DNA of 64,000 nucleotides from Sequoia sempervirens (lineage: Eukaryota > Streptophyta > Pinopsida > Cupressales > Cupressaceae). The stretch covers positions 122,655,394 to 122,719,393 of the forward strand of contig VDFB02252616.1 of NCBI GenBank assembly GCA_007258455.2. Reading direction: 5' to 3'. The notes beneath the pieces were generated by a model. The model did not search any database and was not told the DNA's origin. It was given only the letters and a program-made list of their open reading frames with translations. Every line of letters starts with the position of its first letter. Position 1 is the first letter of the stretch. The translations under genes and the position numbers were made by a program. Positions 35,991-47,299 of the stretch are shown in pieces.

Positions 35991-36133
35991 CAGTATTGGC
36001 ATGGTGTGTTGGTTTATAGGTGGCATTGTTGTGCTTTCCAGAAAGGTTCAAACCCCATTGGGGTGCTATTGTTGAATGGTTGTATCCGGTTCATAGCTCC
36101 AGTCAAAAGCGTTTACCCCTTGAATAAAAAAAT
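35991..36133 (+). mobile_element. tRNA-derived SINE with target-site duplications
   Basis: A 143-bp insert begins with a tRNA-like head: a box-A-like TGGTTTATAGGTGG around 36009-36022 and a strong box B, GGTTCAAACCC, around 36045-36056. A non-tRNA body follows and the insert ends in an A-rich tail. It is bounded by 18-19-bp duplications, atatatagcaaattaaac (35973-35990) and atatatagaaaattaaaac (36134-36152). Such elements are transcribed by pol III and mobilised by LINE enzymes. No other copy was noticed in the window. Confidence 0.85.
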
Positions 36134-36401
36134 ATATATAGAAAATTAAAACTATTGCTTCTACTTTTGTATGATCCTAGTGCTAAAAGAGAATACCAAT
36201 TAGTTGGTCATGTTTCCTATGAAGAGGATTCAAGAATAACTTCATCAATTAATCCTCTACCTTGTGGTCTTGGTCTAATGAATATTGCTATGCTTTTTTC
36301 CACTACTCTACAATCAACAAAATGAGCATATGGGTTCAATTGAGATTTCTAATGTTTGATCTAGGCCTTTTGCAATACACAACAAATACAAACAAAACTA
36401 T

Positions 36402-37470
36402 TCTAAAACTTTATGGCAGGAACTTCGCTACTCTGTAGCTCTTGTTATATTATAACATTCATAACTTAAACCTTTTTATACATAATGTCAAGTTAACTAT
36501 AAATTGTATAGAGTTTAGATCTACTATATCTCTCATATATCAACATAGGTAAATTTGAAAATATTTTAAATTATATAATTTCAAAAAAAAATTGAATGAA
36601 TTTATAGAAGATTATTTTTATTAAAGTGATAGAATCGAATCCCAATACTAACATTAATTATAAGTCTAACCATAACCCCAACCCTAAAACTAACACTAAT
36701 TAACTTCAAACCTAACTCTAATTTTATATCCAACCCTAAACATAACTATGATTCTAAAACTAACATTAATGAAACCCTAATTGAACCATAACCCTAACTC
36801 CTAATACTAACCCTTTGCCCCAATTGAACCCTAACACTAACCCCAAGTTTCTATCATAGAACCTTAATCTACTCCCCAACCCCAACCCTAATCCTAATTG
36901 AATCCTATACCTAATTTTAATTAAAGTCTAACCCTATTTGAACCTAAACTTAATTGAACCTCATGTTTAGGTTAGGGTTCAATTAAGGTTAGGCTGAATT
37001 ATGGTTACATTAGGGTCGCACCAAATAAGATTATGGCTGGAGCTTAACCAAGGCACCACTTAGGTTAAGGTTCAATTAGTATTCAATTTGGGTTAGGGAT
37101 CACCAGCTTATAATTCAATAAGGGCTTAATTAAGGTCAAGCTAAGGTTTCTTAAATTAGGGGACTGCAGGGGTTTGTTCATTTCTAGTGGCTAGGGTTCA
37201 ATTAGAGTTATCTGCCTTTTGATATAATTAGGTTACAATTATAGTTCAATTAGTGTTAGAGTTAGGGTTATAATATGAGTTCAATCAGGTTAGGTTCAAG
37301 GTTTAATTAGTGTTAGAGTTAGGGTTGCAATAATAAAATTTTCCATAATGATATGGAAAGGCATTCAATTGGATTCATATACAAATGCATCAATAATAAT
37401 TGGTAATTAAGAATTCTCTAGAACTAAAGTTATAACAACAAATACAATCGTTAGCTTAATCATTTGTTCT
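36402..37470. mobile_element. Repeat element enclosing telomere-like arrays (boundaries tentative)
   Basis: The ends (36410-36445 and 37420-37465) match, in inverted form, two blocks at 20.6-20.76 kb. The segment just inside the left end ('acattcataacttaaacc...caagtta') matches 30055-30100 inside the fold-back element. The motif TGGCAGGAACT is shared by the left end and by both arms of the fold-back element. This suggests one family with variable interiors, here filled by telomere-like DNA. I see no transposase. Confidence 0.45.
36640..37330. repeat. Telomere-like arrays in head-to-head orientation
   Basis: From 36640 to about 36960 the monomers read AACCCTAA-type (C-rich strand up), and from about 36965 to 37330 they read TTAGGGTTCAATT-type. 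The switch lies at 36955-36970 around CCTCATGTTTAGGTTAGGG. Monomers are degenerate, so this is an old interstitial array and not a terminus. Confidence 0.8.
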
Positions 37471-38219
37471 TGTTATGGTTGGGATAAGAATTTAATGGGT
37501 CCAACTAAGACTTAGGAAATAAAACCCTGCAGAGGAAATAAAGCATTAAAATCAAAGTTGGGTTTTAATTTTAATCTGATGACGTAAGCCTAAGCCATTA
37601 ACTCCAGTGGTCATGTCACCAATAGCTTAGCCAAAGCCTTTCATTAAATACTAATCGTGCAATGTGTAGGTTTTCCAGATTCGAAGATATGGGAGAAGAT
37701 CTTGATTGTATCCCGCCAACTCGCAGACCTAAGGTGTCACCCTATTATTTGGCACGAGGTCAGCAAAAGGCAGATGTGTGTCCTGTATGGAATGTGGGGC
37801 CCAATCTCCACTCTTGAGCTCATAACCTGTGGTTTTAGATCGACAACGAAGATCAAAAGCTAATGTAAATCTCTGCTATTCTAGCTGGCAAGAGGAAGAT
37901 GAAGGTCGGTGAAGCATTAATGAATTATTCCTTGCTTATGTAGACACGTTGATCTCAATCTGTGTGAAGATGTTGTTGTTGGCAATCATGAAGGGTGATC
38001 TTTGGATTCTCATGTAGCTCTAGTTAAATGGTGACAGTACATACACCGCCAAATTGCCATGTTTGCACATGCATGTTTATTAAGCATTGATGAAGGTTGC
38101 CATTACCTCGCACAATAAATAGAATAGGAATTTACTACTAATAGTGTCATTCTTGTAGCAGTTAGAGCACTTTGTGGGTTCAGTCTAATCAAGTTTGAGT
38201 GCTTGTCTGAGAAGAGAAA
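37471..38219. other. Upstream of the 38.2-kb ORF; no gene recognised
   Basis: Less AT-rich than most of the window, hinting at low-copy DNA. A 68-codon ATG frame at 37657-37863 has no known motif. 'caataaata' at about 38112 could serve as a weak TATA element about 100 bases before the next ORF. This is inference from position only. Confidence 0.3.
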
Positions 38220-38597
38220 ATGAGTAAATCAGTAAGGTCTGTTCGTTTGAGCTCACAAAAGCTCGGTCCTGCTATTCAAGAAGGTACTTTGGTTGACAAG
38301 CCTAGGCTTGTGCCCACTAGATGCAATAGAAGGTTGCAATTCCAGGACATTGCTGCTCAACTGGTAGATGACAAAGGCAAGCAGTCGGCAGTGTGCTCCA
38401 TTACAAGTGTTGGTAGGAAAATAAGGTATGGGTGGCATGGCTCCTCTGGATGCCAACACTTTCCCATTGACCTTACGAGCAACACTTCTGATGATGTAAC
38501 CAAGACCAACTCAGACTACTATCGATATTTACCTCTCTTCAATCATGGTCTGTTCTCTAATGATGAAGAGATAGCTATGGTGCCATTGGTTGTTTAA
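38220..38597 (+). CDS. Unrecognised small protein, probably cut short by a nonsense codon
   Basis: The ATG frame encodes 125 residues: a basic, Ser/Arg-rich N-terminus (MSKSVRSVRLSSQK), NRRLQFQDI near residue 36, a Cys-Ser/Arg stretch, and an end reading SNDEEIAMVPLVV. Codon by codon, the end aligns with a second copy at 39490-39545 (SDEEVIYVVPLAVKTPSG) and with a third fragment at 39056 (KTPGGLTRTLLGNN). The TAA at 38595-38597 stands where the others have AAA (Lys). Reading past it gives IPSRPTRIVLGKDNK and a stop at 38637, so the original protein was probably about 139 residues. The N-terminal part faintly recalls the NRRxLxDI motif of plant B-type cyclins, but no cyclin box is present. Function unknown; it may be a retained gene, a pseudogene, or repeat-borne. 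Confidence 0.45.
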   Translation: MSKSVRSVRLSSQKLGPAIQEGTLVDKPRLVPTRCNRRLQFQDIAAQLVDDKGKQSAVCSITSVGRKIRYGWHGSSGCQHFPIDLTSNTSDDVTKTNSDYYRYLPLFNHGLFSNDEEIAMVPLVV

Positions 38598-39545
38598 ATC
38601 CCAAGCAGACCAACTCGAATCGTATTGGGCAAGGACAATAAATAAGACAAGGCTGAGAGTCTACCGTATTGGGCAACAACTAGAAGCGAGCGTGTATACC
38701 AGGGTCAGAGTGTTGGGAGTCTATCGTATTGGGAATCAACTAGAAGTGGGTGTGTATACCAAGGTCAGAGTGTTGGTAAGGGAATGGTGGCAGGTAAATA
38801 AGAAGTTGTTGTTGTGCCTTTGTGGCAATTTGGTTTCCTTGCATTTTTGTGTGGATAGCGACAAGGGGATTTTGATGACAATTTGTGTTCCCTTTTCTTT
38901 TAGATTTCCCCAATTTGTGTGCTAGGATTTTGATAAAAATTTGTGTTCCCTTTTCTTCTAGCTTTCCTCAGTTTGTGCCCCACCATGTTTTGTAGATTCA
39001 ACATGTGGGAAGTTTTGAAAGGAAATTCAAATGCAAATGAGATTTTGTTCAAATTAAAACCCCAGGCGGACTGACTCGAACCTTATTGGGCAACAACTAG
39101 AAGCGGCCGTGTATACAAGGGTTAGAGTGTTGGTAAGGGAATGGTGGCAGGTAAATAAGAAGTTGCTGTGGTGCCTTCGTGGCAATTTGGTTGCCTGGAT
39201 TTTTTGCGTGGATAGCGACAAGGGGAGTTTGATGACAATTTGTGTTCCCCTATTCTTTTACATTACCCCAGTCCATGCACTGTAAATGTTTTGTAGATTC
39301 AACATGTGGGAAGTTTTGAAATGAAATTCAAATGCAATGGAGATTTTGTTCAAATGAGAATTTGTGGTGAAATTACATTTGAGCTTGAAGCTTGTTGCTC
39401 CCTTGTCATATAAAAGGGAATTCAAGGCTCATTTGTAGGGAGAGAACTGATGAAAGCTCTAGCTAGGTTTTGAGTTGAATATATGGTAGAATCAATCCTC
39501 TGATGAGGAAGTGATATATGTGGTGCCATTGGCTGTTAAAACCCC
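38595..39545 (+). repeat. Tandem repetition of a coding 3' end and its downstream sequence
   Basis: The segment starting at the Lys/stop codon (38595) recurs at 39056 and again at 39538, spacings of about 461 and 482 bases. Units 1 and 2 share the whole downstream sequence: 'gaatggtggcaggtaaataa', 'gtggatagcgacaagggga', 'atgttttgtagattcaacat', 'attttgttcaaat'. Inside unit 1 a 55-60-bp minisatellite ('gtctaycgtattggg..caactagaagyg') occurs twice, with a further copy in unit 2. The last copy is short. 'catataaaaggga' at 39407-39419 is TATA-like. Confidence 0.75.
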
Positions 39546-40737
39546 AAGCGGATGAAATAGAATAGATAGCTTGTTTTGAGTTTTGGATGAATATATGCAA
39601 ATTATCTTAATTTGTATGTAGATATGACTTATAAGCATGAATAAATGTATAATTCTAATATATTTTCTCTCCTTATGTGGATTTGAGTGAATTTTGAATG
39701 AAATGTTAATGAAGTTGTCATTCTTCTTTTGAGAATTTGTTCAATTGTGTGTCTATGTTTTTGCTTTGATTCAATAAAATCAATTAAATGCTTAAATGGA
39801 GTCATAAGTTTACAATTATTTACAAAGGATTCGATAAGTAGTAATATATCAGAGAATTGAGCTCCATAATGCAAGGTATTATATGAGGGTCAGGCTTAAC
39901 CGACACACTCTAAGGGTACACTCCCTTAGATGTCCGACACCATGTGGGGCCCTCTTAACCCCACCTCTCTCGTTTCTGTAGCATTTCTTTAACCGCACCA
40001 TTTCAAATCTATGTTTTCGTAGTACTCCACAGTTGCAGTTTACACTTGCCATTCCCGTTCTCGTTCTCCTTCCATAGCTGTTCACGTTTTCCATTTGCAC
40101 TTTACACATTTTCTCGGTCATTGGATTGGGGGATTTAGTGTTAATCCCACATTCATTTCATTACATGAATTATGGTGAGTGTTCCTTTTATATTACGAAG
40201 TATCAGTTCATTTTATTTGTTAGGAAATAGAAAAGATTTATCTTTCTTATAACTTTAATAATAATTTTTTTAAAAATATTATATCTTATTTATAATATTT
40301 ATTAATGTTAATTATATTTAATTTTTTATTTTAATGAAAAAATGTTTATTATGTTTTAGTTAAAAATAATATTATTTTTATATTAGATGATTGATATTTA
40401 AATTAAATGAATTAAATGTGATGTTTTTTGAGATGTAGATGTAGATTATTTGAAGTGTTAAAACAGGTTTTGGACTTTATTTTATAAATGCTTTTAAATA
40501 TGTGAATTAAGTGTTCTTTTCTTTGGTTCAAATATGTGTACAAAATAAAACTAGTCTACAAGCTTCAATCTATAATTCCAATAATCAACTACTAAAAAAT
40601 TAATATTTGAAATTGATTTTTATCTTTTAACATTTACACTTTATTATGGATTGAAAATGTTTACAAACATCATTTTTTTTAAAGCAAAGGCAGTAAGCCT
40701 ATATATTTATATATTAATATAATAAGAGTGTGTAGAC
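39546..40737. other. No recognised gene; C-rich stretch 39890-40140
   Basis: 39890-40140 is more balanced in composition and opens an 80-codon minus-strand ATG frame (40121-39879) rich in Arg, Cys and Val, with no motif known to me. It is followed at 40200-40700 by AT-rich DNA. It may be a 5' leader or part of an LTR. Confidence 0.3.
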
Positions 40738-42083
40738 ATCCAAATTTGGACACTTAATTTATCCAAATTTATCACTTTTCATCTAAACATCCTCTTATCC
40801 GAGTTAATTAAGTAATATTACTATTATTTAATCAATATCTTTAATTCTGCCAAATCCCTAAGGTATTTAATTAATAATTAAATACCTTACCCTCCTTAAT
40901 CCTCTTTTCATCAAAAAAATTAAATAAATATTACATTTATTTAATTCCTCACATGTCATTTTCATCTAATCCTAATCCATTTCCTAATCTCTTCATTAAA
41001 GGATGCACGCGCCTAATCCTTGATTAGATGTCACATCCTCCAACTTTTGCAAGTTGGCTTTAATCCCACTAGCCCCAATTATCCTCTACCATTAATTGCC
41101 TAATCATTCTCCAAGGAATTTTAATTCTTTTTTATTCTTCCTAGATTCCCCTCTTTTATATGTGAATTTTTAATTCACATTCCATCCTTCCAAGGCTTCT
41201 AGAACCTTGGACTTGTCACAATCTCCACATGTGACCAAGTCCCACCTTTTTGGAGCCCATCTTTTATCCTCTAGATTATCCTATGAATGTGAATTTTTAA
41301 TTCACATTTATATCCCCAACCACCTTTCCTTTTCCCATGTAGATTTTTGAAGAATTCCAAAATTCTTCAAATGTCCCTTTCACTCCCACTTGGGGACAAG
41401 AAATCTCTTTTTGTGGAAATCTCCTCACTCCCCAAGGTGCATGTCCTTTTCCACCTCATGTACCTTCTTGACAACTCATCTCCACCTCACATTCCCTTGT
41501 CCACTTCACCCTCCACATGTCAAAATGTGAGGGCTTGTGGGTTCTCAACCCACCATAGCCCTTCATCTTGGCCTAGTTGGAGCAATCTTGACTATTGAAT
41601 TCTCTAGAGAATTCAAATTCTCCTATAAATCCCCCCTCCTCAAGGGAATTTCCAACACTTCTTCATTTGAGCAACTACATGCTGTCCATTTGCTTTCCAA
41701 CTTTTTGCACTCTCATAACTACATGCTTTCCATTTGAATCCTCAAGCCTTTTTCAATCATTCAACCATCTTTGTTCATTTTTTTGCATATTGAAGCTTGC
41801 ATTTTAATCACTCAATCCATCATCTAAGGAGCACACAACCAATCCAAGCAAGGGCCAATCAAAGAGGTATCAACAACAAGGGAGGTAAAAGTGTTTGTGT
41901 TTTTATCTTATTTGCATTCCTTTTCGTTGAACCACTCTTTTGGCTAATCTTGAGGTGTCCTTGGTATTTTTTTATTCATGCTTCTTAGTTATTTTGCTCA
42001 TTTAGAGAAGTGCAAATACCAAGGTATACAACTTGTAACAATAATAATAAAACATATTAGTTTAACATTTCTTTCTTATTGCA
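40738..42083 (+). mobile_element. LTR-like sequence (tentative)
   Basis: The stretch opens with 'tgtgtagacatccaaatttgg', has CCTATAAATCCCC (TATA-like) at 41622-41634 in a pyrimidine-rich context, and is followed by a donor-like GGAG|GTAAAAG near 41884 and a pyrimidine tract ending TTGCAG at 42078-42083. This layout suits an LTR plus a spliced leader, but no second LTR and no priming site were identified. Short Pro/Ser/Leu-rich frames at 41347-41807 are by-products of composition. Confidence 0.3.
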
Positions 42084-42296
42084 GCAGATCCCCCCTTGAA
42101 GCGACGTCCACATCATGAGCAAATGACTACACGTACATTAAGATCACAAGTAGAGGGTAGAACAACTAAACGGGGGACAGATATCGATTTAGAAAATGAT
42201 ACTCCACTTCAGCTTTATGTAGCTTTGAAAAAGAAAAAAAAAAGTGATTGTAATCTTATCATGACAACCATATTTTTGATAATATGTAAAAACTGA
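42084..42296 (+). other. Exon-like frame after a splice acceptor
   Basis: Directly after TTATTGCAG an open frame reads DPPLKRRPHHEQMTTRTLR..., then VEGRTTKRGTDIDLENDTPL and a Lys-rich end. It is basic, with less A/T-biased codons than its surroundings. It lies about 970 bases from a CACTA terminus at 43263 and could be an exon of that element's accessory gene, but I do not recognise a family. Confidence 0.25.
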
Positions 42297-42599
42297 AAGA
42301 ATGATTATTATATGTTAATGAATGAATGTGAATATGTTAATTAATGAATGTTATATGTTAATGAATGAATGTTATATGTTATTAATGGATGAATCAATGA
42401 TTAATGTTATATGATTGGGTATGGAGAATTGAGAGTGATGTGAGGGGGGCGGAGGGCCAAATGAGCTTCCATCGTCACTTGGTTGGCCTTGTTAAGTAGA
42501 GAATATTAAACTATACTCAAAACAGAGAGAAGCTCAATAAGGTAATGCACTTTTCAATATAAGAAATGCATCGTTTGAAGCATCAAACCAATATGCAGT

Positions 42600-43263
42600 C
42601 TTTATGTATGATCAGTCGTCAGTCTCCGCAATGGTACATTTCCACGAATATATAATATATTTTTTTAAAAAAATTTGCTTCTTCATCACAATTTCGACGT
42701 TAACAACCGATGAATCAACATAAAGCCTCAACGAAGTTGCTATAGCTGCGATGACGATTTCGTCGTAACTCCCTAACCATTTCATCGCCCTTCTGACACT
42801 ATTTCGGTGTTGCCACCACACTACTCCCTGTCAATTTTGTCGAACTTTCAATGAACTTTTAGTGTTCTTCAAACGCTACTACTTGCCTATTTCGTCATAC
42901 ATTCGATGAACTTTTGGTGTTCTTTCAACGCTACTACTTTAGTATTTCGTCGCTATTTCGACGAACTTTCCATGTTGTTTCCACGCTAATGCTTGCCCAT
43001 TTTGTCAAACTAACGATGAAATTTTGGTGTAATTAGTTGGTTGATAGACAAATTTTTTGTCGATATTCCAAAAAAATCCTGAGGTATTTCATGATGCTGC
43101 CGACCGACGATTATTCACCGTTATTTCAACGTTTAATTTGTTGTCGGCATTGCGAAGAAAAATTAGTGATGGAAATTTTTTTGCCATTGCGTCACTCTTT
43201 CGACAGAGATTTGTTGAACAACCGATGAACGACCATCAGAAAATGGTGTCAAATCTAGTAGTG
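42600..43263 (-). mobile_element. Terminal and subterminal region of a CACTA element
   Basis: The right end read on the minus strand is CACTACTAGATTTGACACC, starting with CACTA as in En/Spm elements. Inside it are repeated subterminal motifs: TTCGTCG/CGACGAA words at many positions. A unit of about 55-60 bases ('cgatgaacttttggtgttc...aacgctactacttg') is repeated four or so times between 42825 and 43035. Such subterminal repeats are where the TNPA-type protein binds in this superfamily. The opposite terminus was not found, so length and autonomy are unknown. Confidence 0.65.
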
Positions 43264-43663
43264 TGTTTCTATGTGTTATATCAAAAATAATGAATGAAAA
43301 AAAGTCCTAATCTCGAATATGAGAAAAATCATCACTCTCATCACCATAATCTAATAAAGTCTTGATAGATGATGGACTTGTTGGAATTCTAAATCAATCT
43401 CAAAATCAATGGTCAATCCATCCATCTTATTCTTCTTATTCTCCTATCTTTACTAAAAATTCTATCCAAGTTTTGAATATGTGTGATATATATCAAAATA
43501 TACATGAGGCTACCCATGGTCAATGGCTATCTATACATCATAAAATTTGCCTACATCAAACATTTGAGCTTTCTACTCCTCTATGAGTTGAACTGATCCT
43601 AAATCTTTGTCATGAGATCAACTCAAAATTCTAAATTTTTGCTTGATCTCTTGAGGGGGAAGG
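43264..43663. other. No recognised gene between CACTA end and TIR element
   Basis: A frame at 43362-43586 reads ILNQSQNQWSIHPSYSSYS... without a known motif. A purine run, TTGAGGGGGAAGG, precedes the TIR element at 43651-43663. It looks like a polypurine tract, but the sequence beyond is a TIR element and not an LTR, so the resemblance is probably coincidental. Confidence 0.3.
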
Positions 43664-45446
43664 GGGTATGTGCAGGTTCATGATGGGCCAAAAAGTGGCA
43701 ATATGATGGGTATGTGGTTGATGACTATTTTCTTACCCAAAATTGATGAAACGAAAAGGGTTTTTAGAGGAAACTCCCAAATTTCCATTGATATAAATTG
43801 TGCTTTACTTTGAATTTAATAAGTAATTATTATTCATTTTCTATTCAAACTATGACTAAAGTCTTGATTTATAGGCTAATTGTAAAACATCTATAGCTTT
43901 CAAATGCTATCACATTTTTTGAATCCAAAACATGTGTCACATTCTATGCTTCAGAGTGATCCCACAATAGTGGTTTACAATTTTTGGCCAAACTAGACAC
44001 AAATAATTTTTTTAAACTAAATCTTCACTTTCAAGCACCTATAGCAGCTAAACCATGAGGAATTTGAAGATAATTCAAACTAGAGTTTCATGACATTTTG
44101 ATTGTAGATTCTAAATATATTTTTTTCAAAATTTTTGGAATTAGATTTCATTTCTTTTTCCATCTCCCTCAAAAACTATATTTTTTCAGAAAACAACGTT
44201 TTTAAAAAGTGACACTCACCGTATAACAACTTTTTTTCCATGAAGGATAAAATTCTAATTCTTTCGAATTTAGTTTTGCAACTCTGATCTCTAGTGCTTC
44301 CACTCAAGGTTAGATAGTTTCTTATTGAATATTTTTTGTTTAATAAAGTTTTGAAGTCAAACCAATTACAATTCAAAAATAGCGTGACCATATAATGTGT
44401 AACTTTTTTTGTATGTATCAAAATTAAAATTTATCTATTTTGTTGGATCAAGGACTTCAATATCTAGTGCACTCATATTTTTCATTTTTTTTTGATAATC
44501 TACTATTTTTCCACATGTGCAGAACAAAGAGCTTGATTTTGGTGAAAAACTTACATTCACAAGAAATAAAAAATAAATATAATAATAAAATATAATATAT
44601 TTAAATTTATAATTTTTGGGAAGCTTATAATAAGGACTACATAATTACAAAAAATATATTTTAATTAAATTCATTTCATCCCCCAAAAGGTAAGTCAAAA
44701 GTGGTTTTTTATCAACATTTTGATAGGTGTAAAGGAGACTTTGTTATAGGTATGGTTTAAAACTAGCAGGGTTCTATCCAAGGGAGTTTGATCTAAGGTA
44801 GTTTGATCAAACCCTCTTCAATTGGAATGCTTTAAATGGAACTTTTTTAAGGATTAAATCATTATAATTTCTAAAAATATGTGATTTTAGCAAAAAATAA
44901 TTCCTCCTAGAAATTGTAAACCAGCTTTGTGGGATCACCTTTCACATACTATAGGATTAAACAAAGAAACATTGAATTTCATGAATTTTTGACCAAGTTA
45001 AGGTGGTCAGACATACGAGTTTTTATATTTTTTAAAAAGTTGTAATAAAAAATTCATAATTAATTATTTACTTGGAAAAATATTACCAAAAAATATACAT
45101 CAAATTGGGGCACGATCCCTCTGCTTATATCTAAAATATTATAAAAAAATTATCATTTTATGGTGGTTAGGGTGGTCAGACAAATGCCTACTTCTTACTT
45201 TTTCCCTAAAATTTAAGTACCACTACATTGAAATTTCAACTTTTCACCAAATAGATTTTTTTTCTTTTAAACAAACCTAGTAGTTTAGAAACTACATTCA
45301 TTTTTCTATAGATTCTATTATTACATATTTTTCAAATAATATAGATAAATTATTCAAACTTTTACGTTAAGTTGCCTAACTCTAAGTTTTTTGAATTTTT
45401 TGCTACTTAAAAGCCAGTTTTTTTCATGATGATCGTGCACATACCC
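43664..45446. mobile_element. Non-autonomous TIR DNA transposon, copy 2, interrupted
   Basis: The ends are GGGTATGTGCA and TGCACATACCC, flanked by AAGG at 43660-43663 and at 45447-45450. Outside a nested 983-bp insert, the sequence aligns with 9951-10771 along its length: 'catgatgggcca.aaagtggc', 'aaaattgatgaaac.aaaagg', 'ttcacatactataggatta', 'aaacctagtagtttagaaa', 'aagttgcctaact'. Without the insert its length is about 800 bp, close to copy 1. No protein is encoded. Confidence 0.75.
43956..44938. mobile_element. Second DNA transposon nested in TIR copy 2
   Basis: GTGATCCCACAA...TGGTTTACAATTT at 43956-43983 is inverted at 44911-44938 with about three differences. Copy 1 of the host element lacks the segment exactly: it reads 'ctatgtttcacatacta' across the site. 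The flanks 'cttca' and 'tttca' next to the ends suggest an imperfect duplication of about 5 bases. The interior (about 930 bp) is AT-rich and encodes nothing recognisable. Confidence 0.75.
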
Positions 45447-45450
45447 AAGG

Positions 45451-47299
45451 GTACTAGTTTATTTTCCTTCCACTAGGACAAGAGTGGGGCATCCAAAAAT
45501 AAGAAAAAAAAATCATTTTTCAATCTAAGCAACAATTTTAATCCAAAAAGCATGTCTTTGAACCAATGTAATAGGTATCTCACTTCAAAGAGGGGAAACA
45601 TGTGGACACTTAAAAATGTCCTGAATGATACTATACACTCAAATCCAATATATACTAACATTATTTTTTCTTTTATTTCATCCTCTTTTCGCCTATTTTT
45701 TTAAATTAACCTAGTTATTTAATTAAATGTATCATTTTCATCTATTAATCTAATTGATCTAATTGGGTTAATTCACCCCCCTCTTGTACTAACATGCCAC
45801 CATATTAAATTGAATTAAATCAAATTATTCAATTTAACTCCTAAATTCTCTTACTTAAAATTAAATAATTTTAAACTATTTTACTAAATATCATATTGTA
45901 TTCTCCTTTTCATTAAGTAAATTATTTAATGGATATCATATTATTCTCCATCTTGCACATTCAAATTTAGTTTAACTAACTAAATTGCTAATTCCCCCAT
46001 CTACTTGCATAGGGAATATTCCAAAAGAATAAACACTATTTGGCTCCAAAATTGGAATGATTTCTTTCAAACAAACTTTGTAACAAACTTTCAAATTGTT
46101 ACAAAGTTCATTTGTTGAAATCATTCTCAACCCTTGACACTTTTCTTGATCCATGTGAACTTCGATTCTCATCCATTGATGAGAAGCCTTGATCCATGTT
46201 TGACCCTCCTTTTCATCTTGACCATTGATTGATCAAATTGATTTGAGCCCTTGATTTTTCATTTTCTTTTCTATTATAAACACATCCCTATTTGGAGAGA
46301 AATGGATCCATCTTTTGATAGAAAATTTATGCTATTGAAATTCATGTTCACTTGCATCCATATTTCATATTTTGATAGCATTTTAGTATAATATTCATCC
46401 ATTTCTCTTAAGCATTCATTAATGGATTCCATAGTAGCTCAATTTTCTTTCATTTTAGCATAGTTTTCTTTAAAATGGATTTCATCTTTGAGATTTGTTT
46501 ATGTTTAGCATAGATTGCATTCATTTTATCAATAATTTAGCACTTAGCAATCAATTCATCAAGTTAAACTAATTTTACATCATGTTTTGCACCATATCTT
46601 ATTGGTTTCATCAATTTTCTTCAATAAAATCAATTGGAACAAGCTCATTATCCAAGGGATTGGGAAAGGGTCAGCATTCCACATAAATGTGACACCACTC
46701 CCCAAATATGATAAGATTTGGAGTCTTAAAGTAGGTTTCCATTTTATTTTCATGTTCTTCATGTTAGTTTAATGGGTTCTTAGTCTTTAATCAATTTCAA
46801 ATATGTTATTGGGATTAATGCTTAGGGGATTAAATAGGGTTTAAATCTATATGGATCTTGTCTATTTGGTTCACACTATGACATTGGTCACATTTTGGCA
46901 CTAGGAGGGCCGTACTAATCAAATTTGATAATCAAATTTGATGAATTAATCTTTAAATTCCCATTTTCTTGTGTTTGCAGATTCAACAATGCTATTTGGA
47001 TTATGTGATGCATATGAGATGTGTTTCTATACAACAATACACTTTGGTTTTTTTTTTATCAATGCACAATTAATTTAGTGATATGTGATTTAATTTTGTC
47101 ACCACATATTTAGAATAGAAATGCTATTGATATCATTGTTTACTACAATGTGATGCACTTGATTTTTCAATATAGCAATGCACTTTCTAGATGAAAATGC
47201 ATTTGATGAAATTAAGTGATGCAATTGATTTTAGCATAGCTTTTTACTAGTAAACGAAATAGAAATTGAATTTTGACATGTGCTTTAAATTTTTTATTT
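45451..47299. other. LTR-like AT-rich sequence without coding signal
   Basis: 'ctattataaacacatcc' at 46273-46289 is TATA-like in a pyrimidine-rich setting, and a pyrimidine tract ending TTTGCAG at 46974-46980 resembles a splice acceptor. The layout recalls 40.7-42.1 kb, so an LTR of a related retrotransposon is possible. Frames of 60-66 codons here carry no motif. Confidence 0.25.

Noticed and set aside
38220..38597. Annotating the 125-residue ORF as a B-type cyclin
   Set aside because: Only a short NRRxLxDI-like resemblance; no cyclin box or destruction-box context strong enough to name it.
41347..41807. Overlapping Pro/Ser/Leu frames as a small gene
   Set aside because: Three overlapping frames are all open because the strand is pyrimidine-rich; no motif and an LTR-like context.
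43651..43663. Purine run before TIR copy 2 as a retrotransposon polypurine tract
   Set aside because: What follows is a TIR element with its own target duplication, so the run is flanking sequence.
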